Assembly: GCA_910586725.1 (NCBI GenBank)
Contig: CAJUJL010000035.1
Location: 1-29,502 of the forward strand
Reading direction: 5' to 3'
DNA length: 29,502 nt
Source of the DNA: an uncultured Lachnospiraceae bacterium
GTDB taxonomy: Bacteria; Bacillota; Clostridia; Lachnospirales; Lachnospiraceae
The position numbers were made by a program, and so were the translations under genes. Below, piece by piece: positions 1 to 9,775 of this stretch. How positions within the stretch are numbered: the first letter of the stretch is position 1; each line of letters opens with the position of its first letter. The notes under the pieces were generated by a model, which did not search any database, had not been told where the DNA came from, and was given only the letters and a program-made list of their open reading frames with translations.

Positions 1-162
1 ATTATATTTTACTCCCGCAATTTCTTTCTGTCAATAAATTCAAATCAAAGCAATCTGTTCCTTATATATTTTTAACAAAAAAACATTTCATTCCTCTTCA
101 ATTTCTATACTATATGATTACACAACTTCACCATAAACATATTATCCGTCTCTATTTGCTCA

Positions 163-194
163 AAAACTCCGGAAACTTACGTTCCCGGAGTTTT
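163..194 (-). terminator. Rho-independent terminator of the large secreted protein gene
   Basis: Perfect 10-bp inverted repeat: AAAACTCCGG at 163-172 and CCGGAGTTTT at 185-194, with a 12-nt loop. On the minus strand the stem is followed by a short T run, and it begins 18 nt after the stop codon of the gene ending at 212. The stem has A and T ends on both sides, so it could also act on plus-strand transcripts. The rest of 1-162 is AT-rich, and I see no gene in it. Confidence 0.85.
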
Positions 195-211
195 CTATAC
201 AGACCTGCTCG

Positions 212-3200
212 CTATTTGATATTCTTTGTCGTTACCGCAAGTCCCGCTTTCTTTAGTTTATTCAAAGTATTTTTCTTAATTTTTGATTTTTTCTTCAACG
301 CGCTTACTACTTTCACCGTCGGTCTTTTTTTGGTCTTGCTGAACGCTTTTTTCATCGACGGCAGTTTTTTGCCCTGAAATATAATCTTATTTAGCTTTTT
401 ACATTTTGTAAACGCATTCTTAGAAATGTTTTTCACATTTTTACCAATGGTAATTTCTTTCAGGGAACTGTAATTTTTAAACGCGCCTGTGGCAATTCCT
501 ACTACCTTGCATGTCCTTCCTCCCACTTTTACAGTGGCAGGAATTTTCACTTTTGCGTCTTTCTTCCCTTTGGTCACAATCACTTCCATAGCGGACGCAT
601 TCGTCACCTGATAAGTCACCCCGCTTACCGCCTCCGAATACTGATTCTGAAAACCGTCATTCGTGCCGTTTGTATCGCCTCCGCTTACGGTCTTTTTCTT
701 AAGCCCGGCAATCGCATTCTTCAGGTCAGCCGCCAGTTCCGCCAGCTTGCTTTCATCCCTGTTCGCCGCTGCAGCCGCTTCATAAGCTTTTTTGAAAACG
801 CCAAAGCTTTCCGGCGTATAGAGGCTTTCCTGTCCAAGATACTGCGCCGCAGACTGTATCGCAAGCGCAAGCTGCTGTGCGCCGGCCGCTTGATTCTTCT
901 CCTGTTCCAGAAGTTTGACGGCTTCGGCAAGCTTTGATTGTGCCGCGGCCACATCTCCCGCCGCAGCTTCTAAATCTCCCACAGAATCCGGATCGCCGGG
1001 ATCTCCTACCAGACGGATCGCGTCATTGACCGCTGCCATAAACTGATTCCAGCTCTCCTGGGAGTATGTGCCGTCGTTAGACGGGAACCTGCTTTTTGCA
1101 TCTTGAATCGCCTTTGCGAGTTCGTCTCTCTGCTCTTTGTCTGCAACGGCGCCGATCACTTCAAACCGCACGGTACTGCTCCTTGTCTGATCACCATAGT
1201 GCGCCGTCAGTTTCACATCTGCATGCCCCCGCTTATATACGGTCAATATCTGGTCTTCCAAAACCGCTCCGGCCGTATTGGCATCAGGCGCGGTATCGTC
1301 CAGTTCGTATACAAACCGGATCAGATCTTCTTCCCCGGTATCTTTATGTTTCAGGCAGGCGTCTCCGTTCGCTCCATAATCCGGCGTTTCCTGGGAACCG
1401 TTTTTATTTCCCGTAACCGCCGTTTCAAGATCGGCCAAATTCAGCGAAGCCGACGTCGAATTTCCCATATTGAGCGTCTCGCTCTCAAATCCCGTTATTT
1501 CTCCAATCGTACATTCGCATGTATCCGCGGCCAGTTTTAACTCCTCAACCGCCTGTTCCAGATTCGATTTTGCATTGTTGTACTGCTCTATGTATTCATC
1601 GTATTTTTTGTGTGTCCCGGTCAAAGTCCTTGCCGTATTCAGCGCCTTAAGATAAGGAGCCCAGGCGCTTTGTGTATACACACGGATCCCCTCTGATGTT
1701 TCATTGCGGTCCAGCAGCGCCGCATGATCTGTCGCCACCACTTTATCCGACACATCGCTATCTATATATTCTTTTAAGACATCACGCGGGTGCTCTTTCA
1801 GCGGGTCAAACGTATAAACAAGAGTCATTGCCGTATTGTGGTCCGATAGCTTCACATCCGCGTCATATGCGGCGCTTCCTTCCGGATCTTTTAATATGCC
1901 GGTTCCCTGCGTCTCACTGGTAAATTGATACGGATGCGCCGCCTCAATTACAACCTTGACTTTATAACCCATATATTCATTAAATACGGCGTTCGGCGTC
2001 AGAATCTGCGACATGCCCTCATCACGGATCGCTGTCCATTCCGTATCGTACACGGAATAATTTAATTCCGTCGGAGATAACGTTACAAGAGGATTTTTCG
2101 CATCCAGAATTTCCGTAAGCTTTTCCATAAACGCATTCTGCGTCCAGTTTTCATTGTTTTCCTCCGGTTTTGCGAGCGCTTCCAGCTCTTCGTACGCGGG
2201 AACTTCATATTCCGTTTGATCCTCTGCCGTAACATCCGCAAACAGCCTGAAATCTTTAAATCCTCCTTTAAAAAATTCTCCTTCGTTTCCCTGCTGGCTT
2301 TCTACTCTAGGATTATAACCGACGGCAAACTCATATGGCTGGTCATGGGAACGAAGCGCGCCTCTCACGCCCCGGCTGTCAGTTCCCGGCACGCCGTCCA
2401 CGTACATAATCAATTTATCCCCATCGTAGAGGAAAATAATATCATGTTCCGTTTCTCCAAACCAGTTATCATCCAGAGGCGCTTCAACCTGTGCCCACTG
2501 TTCTTTTACATCGCCATTTGCTTCCGTAGTGTCATTAAACCGTGCATATCCGACCAATGCGGTAGCTGTATCGCCATAAGGATTGTATGGATCCTTACCT
2601 TCTTCATTTGCCTTCTTTTCCAGCAGCTGTACGCCGTATCCGTCATTCAAATTACCGACAATCGTCTGCTTTTCCGTCGGCACATCCGAAAGTTTCATTT
2701 TAAAATGTATCATAAACTGCGTGGTTCCTGAAAAGTCCAGAATACGGTTCTTCGTATCGCTGGACGGAGCGTGCGCAACGCCTTCCGAAGCGCTACCCGG
2801 TCCGCCGTCGTCACCGGCTTTTCCATAGATGAAGCCGTCTTTTAAAATCGTACCGGGTCTGTACTCCAACGCAATATCACTGTTCGACTCCAGCATGCCC
2901 GCATATGCCGTCCTGACATCCACAGGCGATTCTCCTGCCACAGGTTTTGTCAGAACCAGATCCAGTTTATCGCTTTCCGGAAGCGCTTCTCTGCCGTAGA
3001 TCAGCGACCCGGCCAGATTATTGTGCAGCTTCGTAAGCTCCTGCAATGCATCCGTATATTCGCCAAGCGTATGTCTGCCGGTCGGCCCGTCGTCTCCTTC
3101 TCCCGGCTCTTCCGTAGCTCCCTGGTCGTCTCCTCCCGGTATCGTCTGCGTCTGCGTCCATACCTGCGCTTTTTCAAATGCTTCGGCAAAATCATTCCAT

Positions 3201-5185
3201 GCCCTGTCCGTATATTTATGGTCATTTAATCCGGCGCCCGCCGGCTTGCCCGCTTCATTTTCGGCATAGCGGTTGCCCTGATCGTAGACGCTTTTTATAC
3301 TGGTGACGTAATCCCGCAGCGCCCGGTATGCCTGTGTCGTTTCTTCCGGCCGGTCCATTTTGTAGGTTACCGTTATTTTGGCAACGCCGTTTTGCGCGGG
3401 CAAAATTTGAATATCCTTTGCCGGAATCGTCTTTGCCTCCACCTCGTCTTCATTGTCGCCTTTACACGGTTTTATCGTTACAACGAGCGGATCCAGAATG
3501 CGGTCCGGCTCTTTTACGCTTAACGTTACTTTCAGCGTATATTCCTGCATGGTTGCCTTCAGGGCTGTAACGCCGGCTACTTCATTGCCCTTCTCGTCCG
3601 TCCATGTCCAGCTGTTGCCATCCAGATACGCGCTCGTTTCGTTCAAAACGTCAACCCTTCCCAACGCGGTATTTAAAAACGGCGTCTGCGCTTTTAGTTC
3701 TATTCTGTCAACGTCTCCGTGCCGCATGGCTTCTTTTGCTTCGTATATATAGATATTTCTGCCGCTGATCCATTTATTTTCGAGAGATTCCAACTGGCTG
3801 TTGCGGGCATTGGCCGTTCTTACGACTTCAATTCTCACATATCTGGCACAGGCCGGTTCATCGAAAACCGCTACATGGGCATTTTCCCATCCCTTCGGCG
3901 CGCTCCTGTAAGCCTCCCACGGCACAATGTTATCTCCCTCCAGATAATCCGTTGTATTGGTCTCTTCATTTAAATACTCCGTCTTGCCTGTTTTCTGCTC
4001 ATCCTCAGACACATTGCTGTAGACCAGATTCCAGTCGTCAATCTGTTCCAACGCCCCGTCGCCCTCATATTCCGCATTTTCATGATTGGATGTATAAATT
4101 CTGATTTCCGAAAGAGAACCGTAATTTACCCCTGCCATATAGGTAAGACGTCCAATTGTTCTGGATACGGTATTTCCTGTCTTTTCATCACGCATCGTAA
4201 GATAGATATTGTTGTTATCCGTCAGCCTGCCATATTGGGTATAGACAGGCTTTCCCTCCGTATTCGCCGCGCCGCCTCCGTCAAGGGACTCCATTCTGGC
4301 GTCGCCGGTCGGGTCTTTGACGTCCCGGACTGTCTTGGATATATCATTCAGAAGCTTTGTCAAATCATTGCCGGACCTTGTGGAAAAATCTGCGCATACG
4401 GAAAGGTTTGACAATTTTGCAGAAGCATCGTTCTGGCTGTAAATCTCCACGCCATTGCCCACAATGGTATGATTGCTTTCATCTACAGCCGTTTTGTTCT
4501 GAACGAAATATCTTCCGGCGGTATTGAGCGCTTCCATTCGAATGGTTTTGACATTATTTGCCTTTTCCCTGAAAAGCGCCTGTAAATCCATCTGAAATGC
4601 AACACGGTTGTATTCATTCTCTTCTATGGAATTTTTATTTGGGTCAAACGCAACAACCACGCCTTCGCTCCAGGTCAGTTTCTCCATGGCATCTGCCGTA
4701 TTTTCCGCGCTGCCTTCTTCCGATACGTACAACCTGCAGCGCAGCACCGTTCCTTTCTGAACGCCGATGCCGTTGTCATAATTTAAATCCGCCCTGTTTG
4801 TTGTCCACCAGGTCATTCTGGAAAGATCCGTCGCGCTTCCAAGGGAAAAATAGATGTTGTTATTGTCTGTCATTTCTCCTGAAATTGGCATATTTCCTGT
4901 GTTAAAACGGGAAAGTGCATACTTTGTAGACGCGTCCGTCATCAAATTCACACCTGCAAAAGCTTTGAACGCTCCGTCGGATGAAGCTGTCACTCCGTCC
5001 GAAATCGAACGGTAACTGTAGATTCCCAGTCCTTCTAAGGCTTCCTCTCTTGTCGCAGCATTCTGCGGCGCCTCATCATCCAGAACATCTGCCCATGTTG
5101 TGGCCGGTTTTAGCCCAAAAACAGGCACGCCTGCCACGATCATAACACTTGTCATAAACCCGGCAACCAATCTTTTCAGTTTCAT
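212..5185 (-). CDS. Large secreted multidomain surface protein (FIVAR, LamG-like, BspA-type repeats)
   Basis: A 1657-residue exported protein. Residues 1-32 form a signal peptide (KLKR, hydrophobic core, TWA|D cleavage site). Residues about 60-255 and 290-490 look like two related carbohydrate-binding or discoidin-like domains; both carry TDNNNIY (106-112 and 322-328). FIVAR-type three-helix modules (Y-[TS]-x-x-[SA]-[WF]) start near 658, 1170, 1373 and 1458. A LamG/concanavalin-like domain spans about 805-985. A lysine-rich, BspA-type leucine-rich repeat section (GAFKNYSSLKEITIG) fills the last 130 residues. I see no LPXTG motif, no C-terminal membrane anchor and no catalytic domain. Glycan or host-surface binding is inferred from the modules. 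The start has AAAGGGGA 9 nt upstream. It lies 46 nt after metH, so cotranscription is possible. Confidence 0.85.
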   Translation of the reverse strand: MKLKRLVAGFMTSVMIVAGVPVFGLKPATTWADVLDDEAPQNAATREEALEGLGIYSYRSISDGVTASSDGAFKAFAGVNLMTDASTKYALSRFNTGNMPISGEMTDNNNIYFSLGSATDLSRMTWWTTNRADLNYDNGIGVQKGTVLRCRLYVSEEGSAENTADAMEKLTWSEGVVVAFDPNKNSIEENEYNRVAFQMDLQALFREKANNVKTIRMEALNTAGRYFVQNKTAVDESNHTIVGNGVEIYSQNDASAKLSNLSVCADFSTRSGNDLTKLLNDISKTVRDVKDPTGDARMESLDGGGAANTEGKPVYTQYGRLTDNNNIYLTMRDEKTGNTVSRTIGRLTYMAGVNYGSLSEIRIYTSNHENAEYEGDGALEQIDDWNLVYSNVSEDEQKTGKTEYLNEETNTTDYLEGDNIVPWEAYRSAPKGWENAHVAVFDEPACARYVRIEVVRTANARNSQLESLENKWISGRNIYIYEAKEAMRHGDVDRIELKAQTPFLNTALGRVDVLNETSAYLDGNSWTWTDEKGNEVAGVTALKATMQEYTLKVTLSVKEPDRILDPLVVTIKPCKGDNEDEVEAKTIPAKDIQILPAQNGVAKITVTYKMDRPEETTQAYRALRDYVTSIKSVYDQGNRYAENEAGKPAGAGLNDHKYTDRAWNDFAEAFEKAQVWTQTQTIPGGDDQGATEEPGEGDDGPTGRHTLGEYTDALQELTKLHNNLAGSLIYGREALPESDKLDLVLTKPVAGESPVDVRTAYAGMLESNSDIALEYRPGTILKDGFIYGKAGDDGGPGSASEGVAHAPSSDTKNRILDFSGTTQFMIHFKMKLSDVPTEKQTIVGNLNDGYGVQLLEKKANEEGKDPYNPYGDTATALVGYARFNDTTEANGDVKEQWAQVEAPLDDNWFGETEHDIIFLYDGDKLIMYVDGVPGTDSRGVRGALRSHDQPYEFAVGYNPRVESQQGNEGEFFKGGFKDFRLFADVTAEDQTEYEVPAYEELEALAKPEENNENWTQNAFMEKLTEILDAKNPLVTLSPTELNYSVYDTEWTAIRDEGMSQILTPNAVFNEYMGYKVKVVIEAAHPYQFTSETQGTGILKDPEGSAAYDADVKLSDHNTAMTLVYTFDPLKEHPRDVLKEYIDSDVSDKVVATDHAALLDRNETSEGIRVYTQSAWAPYLKALNTARTLTGTHKKYDEYIEQYNNAKSNLEQAVEELKLAADTCECTIGEITGFESETLNMGNSTSASLNLADLETAVTGNKNGSQETPDYGANGDACLKHKDTGEEDLIRFVYELDDTAPDANTAGAVLEDQILTVYKRGHADVKLTAHYGDQTRSSTVRFEVIGAVADKEQRDELAKAIQDAKSRFPSNDGTYSQESWNQFMAAVNDAIRLVGDPGDPDSVGDLEAAAGDVAAAQSKLAEAVKLLEQEKNQAAGAQQLALAIQSAAQYLGQESLYTPESFGVFKKAYEAAAAANRDESKLAELAADLKNAIAGLKKKTVSGGDTNGTNDGFQNQYSEAVSGVTYQVTNASAMEVIVTKGKKDAKVKIPATVKVGGRTCKVVGIATGAFKNYSSLKEITIGKNVKNISKNAFTKCKKLNKIIFQGKKLPSMKKAFSKTKKRPTVKVVSALKKKSKIKKNTLNKLKKAGLAVTTKNIK

Positions 5186-5231
5186 TTTTATTTATCCCCT
5201 TTCCAGAACAGCCATTTTTGATAATATTATT

Positions 5232-7673
5232 TTAATTCCCGGTCGTCTCCAACAGACGTTCCACAAGCTTTACGCAGTCTGCCGCGTCCTTAGAATATCC
5301 GTCCGCTCCAATTTCTTCCGCAAAGCTCTCCGTTGCCGCGGCGCCGCCTATGATAATTTGGCTTTTACATCCCTTGTCCGCCGCAAGATCCACAACATCT
5401 TTCATGCGCATCATTGTCGTCGTCATAAGCGCTGAAAGCCCTATGATCCGGGCATTTTGTTTTTGGGCCGTTTCCACAATTGTCTCAGCGGACACATCTT
5501 TTCCCAGATCAATGACCTGATAACCGTAATTTTTCAACATCAGCGCCACTAAATTTTTGCCAATATCATGAATATCCCCTTCTACCGTGGCCAGAACAAT
5601 TACCGCTTTTTGTTTTTTTCCATTCTCCTGCTCCATCAAGGGTTCCAGATAGGCGACCGCTTTTTTCATCGCGTCTGCCGATGAAATCAACTGAGGCAAA
5701 AAGTAAATCTGCTGTTCGAAAAGCTCTCCCACTTTTCCAATCGCCGGAATCAGAATGTCGCTCACAATGCCGTCCGGCGACAGACTGCTCTCTAACGCCT
5801 CCTTCACTTCATCCAAAATCCGGGCCTTATTACCATTTACAACACAGTCAAAAATCCGTTCCCTGACGGCATCCTGGCCGCTTTTTTGCGGCGCGGGCGC
5901 TTCCCTCGTAAAATCTCCATTTTGTGGCGCGGCTTCTTTTTTGCGGTTTGCCCTATTGATATACCGCAGCGCAGCGCCTTCTTTGTTCATCAGAAGGTCT
6001 GACGCATACACGGCGTCCATCAGCGCTTCCTGCCCCGGATTTGCAATCGCCATGGTAAGCCCTTTTGCAATCGCCGCGGTCAGAAACGCCGTATTGATAC
6101 AGCTTCTCTCCGGAAGCCCGAACGATATATTGGACAAACCGCAGATGGTGGCGAGATTTCTATTACTGCAATAAGCAATCGTATCCAGACATTCCACTGC
6201 CGCAGCCGGGTTTGCCCCAACCGTGGCGACAAGTCCGTCCACAACAATATCTTCCTCATACATCCCCGCATCTTTCGCCGCTTTTACAATAGTTTCAATG
6301 ATCCGCCTCTTCTCATCCGTATCTTTCGGCAGTCCGGCGTCGGATAACGGCAGCAAAATAAACATCGCCCCGTATTTTGCCGCAATGGGAATCAATTGTT
6401 CGAATTTTTCTTTTTCCAGAGATATGGAATTAATCAATGCCCTGCCCGGATAAATGCGAAGCGTCTCCTCAATAATGCCCACATGGCTTGAATCAATACA
6501 CAGAGGCAGATTTACCGCCGACGACACCTCATACACAGCGTTTAACATCATTTCCCGCTCGTCAATGCCGTTCATTCCCATATTAATATCCAGAATGGCC
6601 GCGCCGTTCTTTTCCTGCTCCACAGCCATTTCGCAAACCAGATCCAGACTGCCTTCCCTAAGCTTCGCCTGAAGCTTCTTTTTGCCCGTAGGATTGATCC
6701 GCTCGCCCACGACTGTAAAAGGTCCGTCCATTGTAATTTCCATATGACCGCGCTCGGAAGCCAGAAACCTTCTGCGTTCTGTTTTTATGGAAAGCAGCTC
6801 TTCCTCTCTGACTGCCGCGGCCATTGCGCGTATGTGCTCCGGCGTCGTACCGCAGCATCCTCCAAAGATGCGCGCGCCGCATCCGGCAAGTTCCTTTACC
6901 GCCGACGCAAATTCTTCAGGCTGCATGTCATAAACGGTTTTGCCGTCCACAAGCTTTGGCATTCCGGCGTTGGGTTTCACAAAAACCGGCACATATGCCG
7001 CCTCATACATAGCTTGTACATGTTCTTTCATTTTGTCCGGCCCTGTGGAACAATTGATGCCAACCGCATCTACGCCAAGGCTTTGCAAAACAATGACCGC
7101 CGTTTTGGGATCCGTCCCATACAACGTACGGCCGGTATCTTCAAACGTAAGGCTCACCATGACCGGGCGGCTGCTGCATTCCTTTATGGCAAGCACAGCG
7201 GCGCGGCATTCCTGCAGACTCATCATCGTCTCGACCACATACAAATCCACGCCCGCATCATCCAGCACACGCACCTGCTCTTTATATATCTCCACCAGCT
7301 CTTCAAACTGCATGTCACCGATCGGATACACCTGACGCCCTGTCATTGAAATATCGGCTGCGACATACGCATTTTGTCCCGCCGCTTTTTTTGCAAGCGC
7401 AACCAGCTTACGGTTTATCTCTTCCAGTCTCTCCAAAAGCCCATATTCCGCAAGTTTCACGCCGTTTGCGGTAAACGTGGGCGCATAGACTATATTGGCG
7501 CCCGCCTCTATATAGGCTTGCTGCAATTCTATCAGAACCTGCGGATGTTCCAAGATCCACTGTTCGGGACATACCCCAAGCTTCATTCCGGCCGCCTGCA
7601 GATTGCTGCCCGTTGCTCCGTCTAAAATAATTGCTCCGCGTTCCGCCAATTGCCTGAATTCTTTTTTTGTCAT
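5232..7673 (-). CDS. metH: Cobalamin-dependent methionine synthase lacking the reactivation domain
   Basis: Transfers a methyl group from methyltetrahydrofolate through cobalamin to homocysteine, giving methionine in the cytoplasm. From the ATG at 7673 (GGGAGG 6 nt upstream; an upstream in-frame ATG at 7691 has poorer support) the protein has 813 residues. The homocysteine domain shows DGATGSN near residue 18 and the zinc cysteines C208 (GINCSTG) and C273-C274 (GGCCGTTP). The pterin-binding domain starts with VVGERINPTG near residue 320. A linker leads to the cobalamin cap and the B12-binding Rossmann domain with DIHDIG (ligand His near 703). The protein stops there: the roughly 350-residue AdoMet-binding reactivation domain of E. 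coli MetH is absent, as is common in clostridia. It follows the LTA-synthase gene by 44 nt. No riboswitch is visible in that gap. Confidence 0.93.
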   Translation of the reverse strand: MTKKEFRQLAERGAIILDGATGSNLQAAGMKLGVCPEQWILEHPQVLIELQQAYIEAGANIVYAPTFTANGVKLAEYGLLERLEEINRKLVALAKKAAGQNAYVAADISMTGRQVYPIGDMQFEELVEIYKEQVRVLDDAGVDLYVVETMMSLQECRAAVLAIKECSSRPVMVSLTFEDTGRTLYGTDPKTAVIVLQSLGVDAVGINCSTGPDKMKEHVQAMYEAAYVPVFVKPNAGMPKLVDGKTVYDMQPEEFASAVKELAGCGARIFGGCCGTTPEHIRAMAAAVREEELLSIKTERRRFLASERGHMEITMDGPFTVVGERINPTGKKKLQAKLREGSLDLVCEMAVEQEKNGAAILDINMGMNGIDEREMMLNAVYEVSSAVNLPLCIDSSHVGIIEETLRIYPGRALINSISLEKEKFEQLIPIAAKYGAMFILLPLSDAGLPKDTDEKRRIIETIVKAAKDAGMYEEDIVVDGLVATVGANPAAAVECLDTIAYCSNRNLATICGLSNISFGLPERSCINTAFLTAAIAKGLTMAIANPGQEALMDAVYASDLLMNKEGAALRYINRANRKKEAAPQNGDFTREAPAPQKSGQDAVRERIFDCVVNGNKARILDEVKEALESSLSPDGIVSDILIPAIGKVGELFEQQIYFLPQLISSADAMKKAVAYLEPLMEQENGKKQKAVIVLATVEGDIHDIGKNLVALMLKNYGYQVIDLGKDVSAETIVETAQKQNARIIGLSALMTTTMMRMKDVVDLAADKGCKSQIIIGGAAATESFAEEIGADGYSKDAADCVKLVERLLETTGN

Positions 7674-7717
7674 AGTTTCCTCCCTGCGCATAATTACTTA
7701 TGATACCGTTATCTGTT

Positions 7718-9661
7718 TTAATGCTTTTCTTCCGAATGCCGGCCAAAAAACAATTTGCTTCTTTCCTTCTGGTCAAATAACCCGTTGTACTGTAAGTTTT
7801 GATATTTTTCCACCCACATTTCATCTTCTATGCTGCCTTCCCCATAGTGTACGTACCGGTTCTTATTTTTTGAATAATACCCTCTCGCATTCATTGCCGG
7901 CACAACCTCCATCATATCCGACAGAAAACGATGATATGGATCCAGCGGAATCCCCGCCTGTTTTAAAACCAGCGTGGAAAGAAAATTAATGCTCGTTCGC
8001 TCCACATTCCCGCTTTCACTCTCATAATTGGTCCAGATAAAAAACGGCACCGTATACAGCTCTTCCAGCTCGGAAAGCGTAAGACCCGACAAACCTTTTC
8101 CATTTATTCTACGGTAAAAAGATGTATTCAGGCTTGGCTGATGATCCCCGAAGAAACAAATCAAAACGGGCCGCTCTACCTTTGAAAAATATCCGATGAA
8201 CTCCTCCATTGCCAGATCGGACTGATGCACAAGGGAGAGGTACTGATTCACATCCGGATAGCGGATATTCATTCCGTAGACATCTGTTTTAAAATTCTCA
8301 TAAAAATCCCGGTATCCTCCGTGATTTTGCATGGTAATTCCCATGACAAAAAGCTTTTCATCCGCTTCCTTCGCCTCATAGCGTTGAATAATTTTTTGAT
8401 ACATTTCCGCATCGGATACATATTTACGCATCAGATTGCTCTGGTCAAAGCTCTCCAGAAAATACATTTCATCAAAGCCAAATTTGGGATATACGACATC
8501 TCTGCTCCATCCCGTGTCATAATAAGGATGCATCGCCACGCAGGTATAGTCTCTGTCTTTCAGCGTATCCACGATGGAATATGCATTTTCTTCCTCAACG
8601 TACTGCTGATATACCACAGACCCTTCCGGAAGATATGCCATACTGCCGCCTGTCAGAAACTCCCATTCAGAATTTGGCGTTTTCGCTCCGTAGACAGAAG
8701 CAAGCGCATAGCCCCTGACGGTATTTTCTTCCAGAGAATCGATAAAAGGCATAACAGGCTGATTGGTTTCCAGATCGCCCAGGACGCGCAAATCCGCAAA
8801 TGATTCATTCATAATTACAATAATTGCAGGTTCCTCTCCTGCTGCGGACGTATTCCGCTTTCGATACTCCTGTTCCAGTCCCGCAATCATTTCTTTTGAA
8901 TAGCTCTTCGGTTTCTCAACAAAAGAATCCCGGATGCTTAAGATAAAATTCAAAAGATATCCGTTTTGGTAAGTCCCTTTTTGCTCCCATGTTTCTGTCA
9001 TCCTGCTTTTTGTTTTTTCCGCCACATAAAAAACAGACAACAGGCAACACGAGAAACAAACCAGCCGCATCAGCCACGCTTTTTTCGTTTTCATCTTTAG
9101 TTTTACTGCCCCTGTCACAAATACGGCAGACAAAAGAATGACGTTCATTGCCTGTGCGTTCAGTGAAAAACGATAATTGGACGCCACGCTTAATCCGGTG
9201 GAAACGGTCCGCAAATCTGCAAACGTCAGCTCATTTCCACGAAACTCATACACAAAATAATTTGCCAGCGCAAACACTACAAGCAGCGTATGCGAAATGA
9301 TACATGCGGCGCCCAGATGATTGACAATCATCTGTACCATAAGATAAAGCACAAGCGAACAACAGACGTTCAAAAAAAGCATCTGATTTGAAATTCTTCC
9401 TCTTAAATCCTCCACTAAAAGAAGATACTGTACCAGCAATGTCGTAAATACGGCCGATGCGCCAATTACAACTGTGGTAAAAATTCCGTTATATTTGTGA
9501 TTCCATTCGATTTCCAGATTTTTTACTGCAAAAAACAGCAACGCAAACAGAGCCGTGTTGAAAACGGAAATTCCGCATAAAAAATGTGCCAGAATGGAAA
9601 CAACTGCAGCAGATGCCGAAAATATCATATTCCTTTTGGTGATTTTTATCTTTAATTTCAT
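7718..9661 (-). CDS. LTA synthase family membrane sulfatase-fold enzyme
   Basis: Of the lipoteichoic-acid synthase type, which transfers glycerol phosphate (or a similar phospho-group) onto cell-envelope polymers outside the membrane. The ATG at 9661 follows AGAAGGATATACG and gives 647 residues; the ATG 33 nt further upstream lacks a ribosome site. About five membrane helices fill residues 1-200, followed by an extracellular sulfatase-like domain. Active-site features visible are IMNESF (metal Glu, near 290), the nucleophile Thr in GAKTPNSEWEFLTGG (near 327), TMQNHGGY and the metal-binding GDHQPS (near 503). These match the LtaS pattern. The exact substrate cannot be read from sequence. It is divergent from the phospholipase-like gene at 9776, with a shared promoter region. 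Confidence 0.88.
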   Translation of the reverse strand: MKLKIKITKRNMIFSASAAVVSILAHFLCGISVFNTALFALLFFAVKNLEIEWNHKYNGIFTTVVIGASAVFTTLLVQYLLLVEDLRGRISNQMLFLNVCCSLVLYLMVQMIVNHLGAACIISHTLLVVFALANYFVYEFRGNELTFADLRTVSTGLSVASNYRFSLNAQAMNVILLSAVFVTGAVKLKMKTKKAWLMRLVCFSCCLLSVFYVAEKTKSRMTETWEQKGTYQNGYLLNFILSIRDSFVEKPKSYSKEMIAGLEQEYRKRNTSAAGEEPAIIVIMNESFADLRVLGDLETNQPVMPFIDSLEENTVRGYALASVYGAKTPNSEWEFLTGGSMAYLPEGSVVYQQYVEEENAYSIVDTLKDRDYTCVAMHPYYDTGWSRDVVYPKFGFDEMYFLESFDQSNLMRKYVSDAEMYQKIIQRYEAKEADEKLFVMGITMQNHGGYRDFYENFKTDVYGMNIRYPDVNQYLSLVHQSDLAMEEFIGYFSKVERPVLICFFGDHQPSLNTSFYRRINGKGLSGLTLSELEELYTVPFFIWTNYESESGNVERTSINFLSTLVLKQAGIPLDPYHRFLSDMMEVVPAMNARGYYSKNKNRYVHYGEGSIEDEMWVEKYQNLQYNGLFDQKERSKLFFGRHSEEKH

Positions 9662-9708
9662 CGTATATCCTTCTGTTCTTTGTGGTTTCGTCATAAGGGT
9701 GCGCCGGA

Positions 9709-9737
9709 ATTATAACATATTATGCTGTTTTTTTCCA
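9709..9737 (-). promoter_or_regulatory. Candidate promoter of the LTA-synthase/metH operon
   Basis: On the minus strand TATAAT lies at 9714-9709, and a weak -35 (TGGAAA, 4 of 6) lies at 9737-9732 with a 17-bp spacer. The start codon at 9661 is about 48 nt downstream. It overlaps the divergent plus-strand promoter region. Confidence 0.5.
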
Positions 9738-9767
9738 GTTTTCAGGTTATAATGTATGAAAAGGAGG
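9725..9767 (+). promoter_or_regulatory. Candidate -10 box and ribosome binding site of the phospholipase-like gene
   Basis: TATAAT at 9748-9753 is followed almost at once by AAGGAGG (9761-9767), 8 nt before the ATG at 9776. The transcript leader would therefore be only about 15 nt. No good -35 hexamer stands 17 bp upstream (CTGTTT at 9725-9730). Confidence 0.5.
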
Positions 9768-9775
9768 TTATACCA

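Noticed and set aside
6744..7349. Long plus-strand frame (201 codons) within metH
   Set aside because: It is antisense to the conserved methionine synthase, lacks a ribosome site and gives no recognisable protein.
7674..7717. SAM or cobalamin riboswitch before metH
   Set aside because: The gap is only 44 nt, too short for either riboswitch, and no conserved box is visible.
8225..8803. Long plus-strand frame (192 codons) within the LTA-synthase gene
   Set aside because: It is antisense to the catalytic domain, and its composition is that of a shadow frame.
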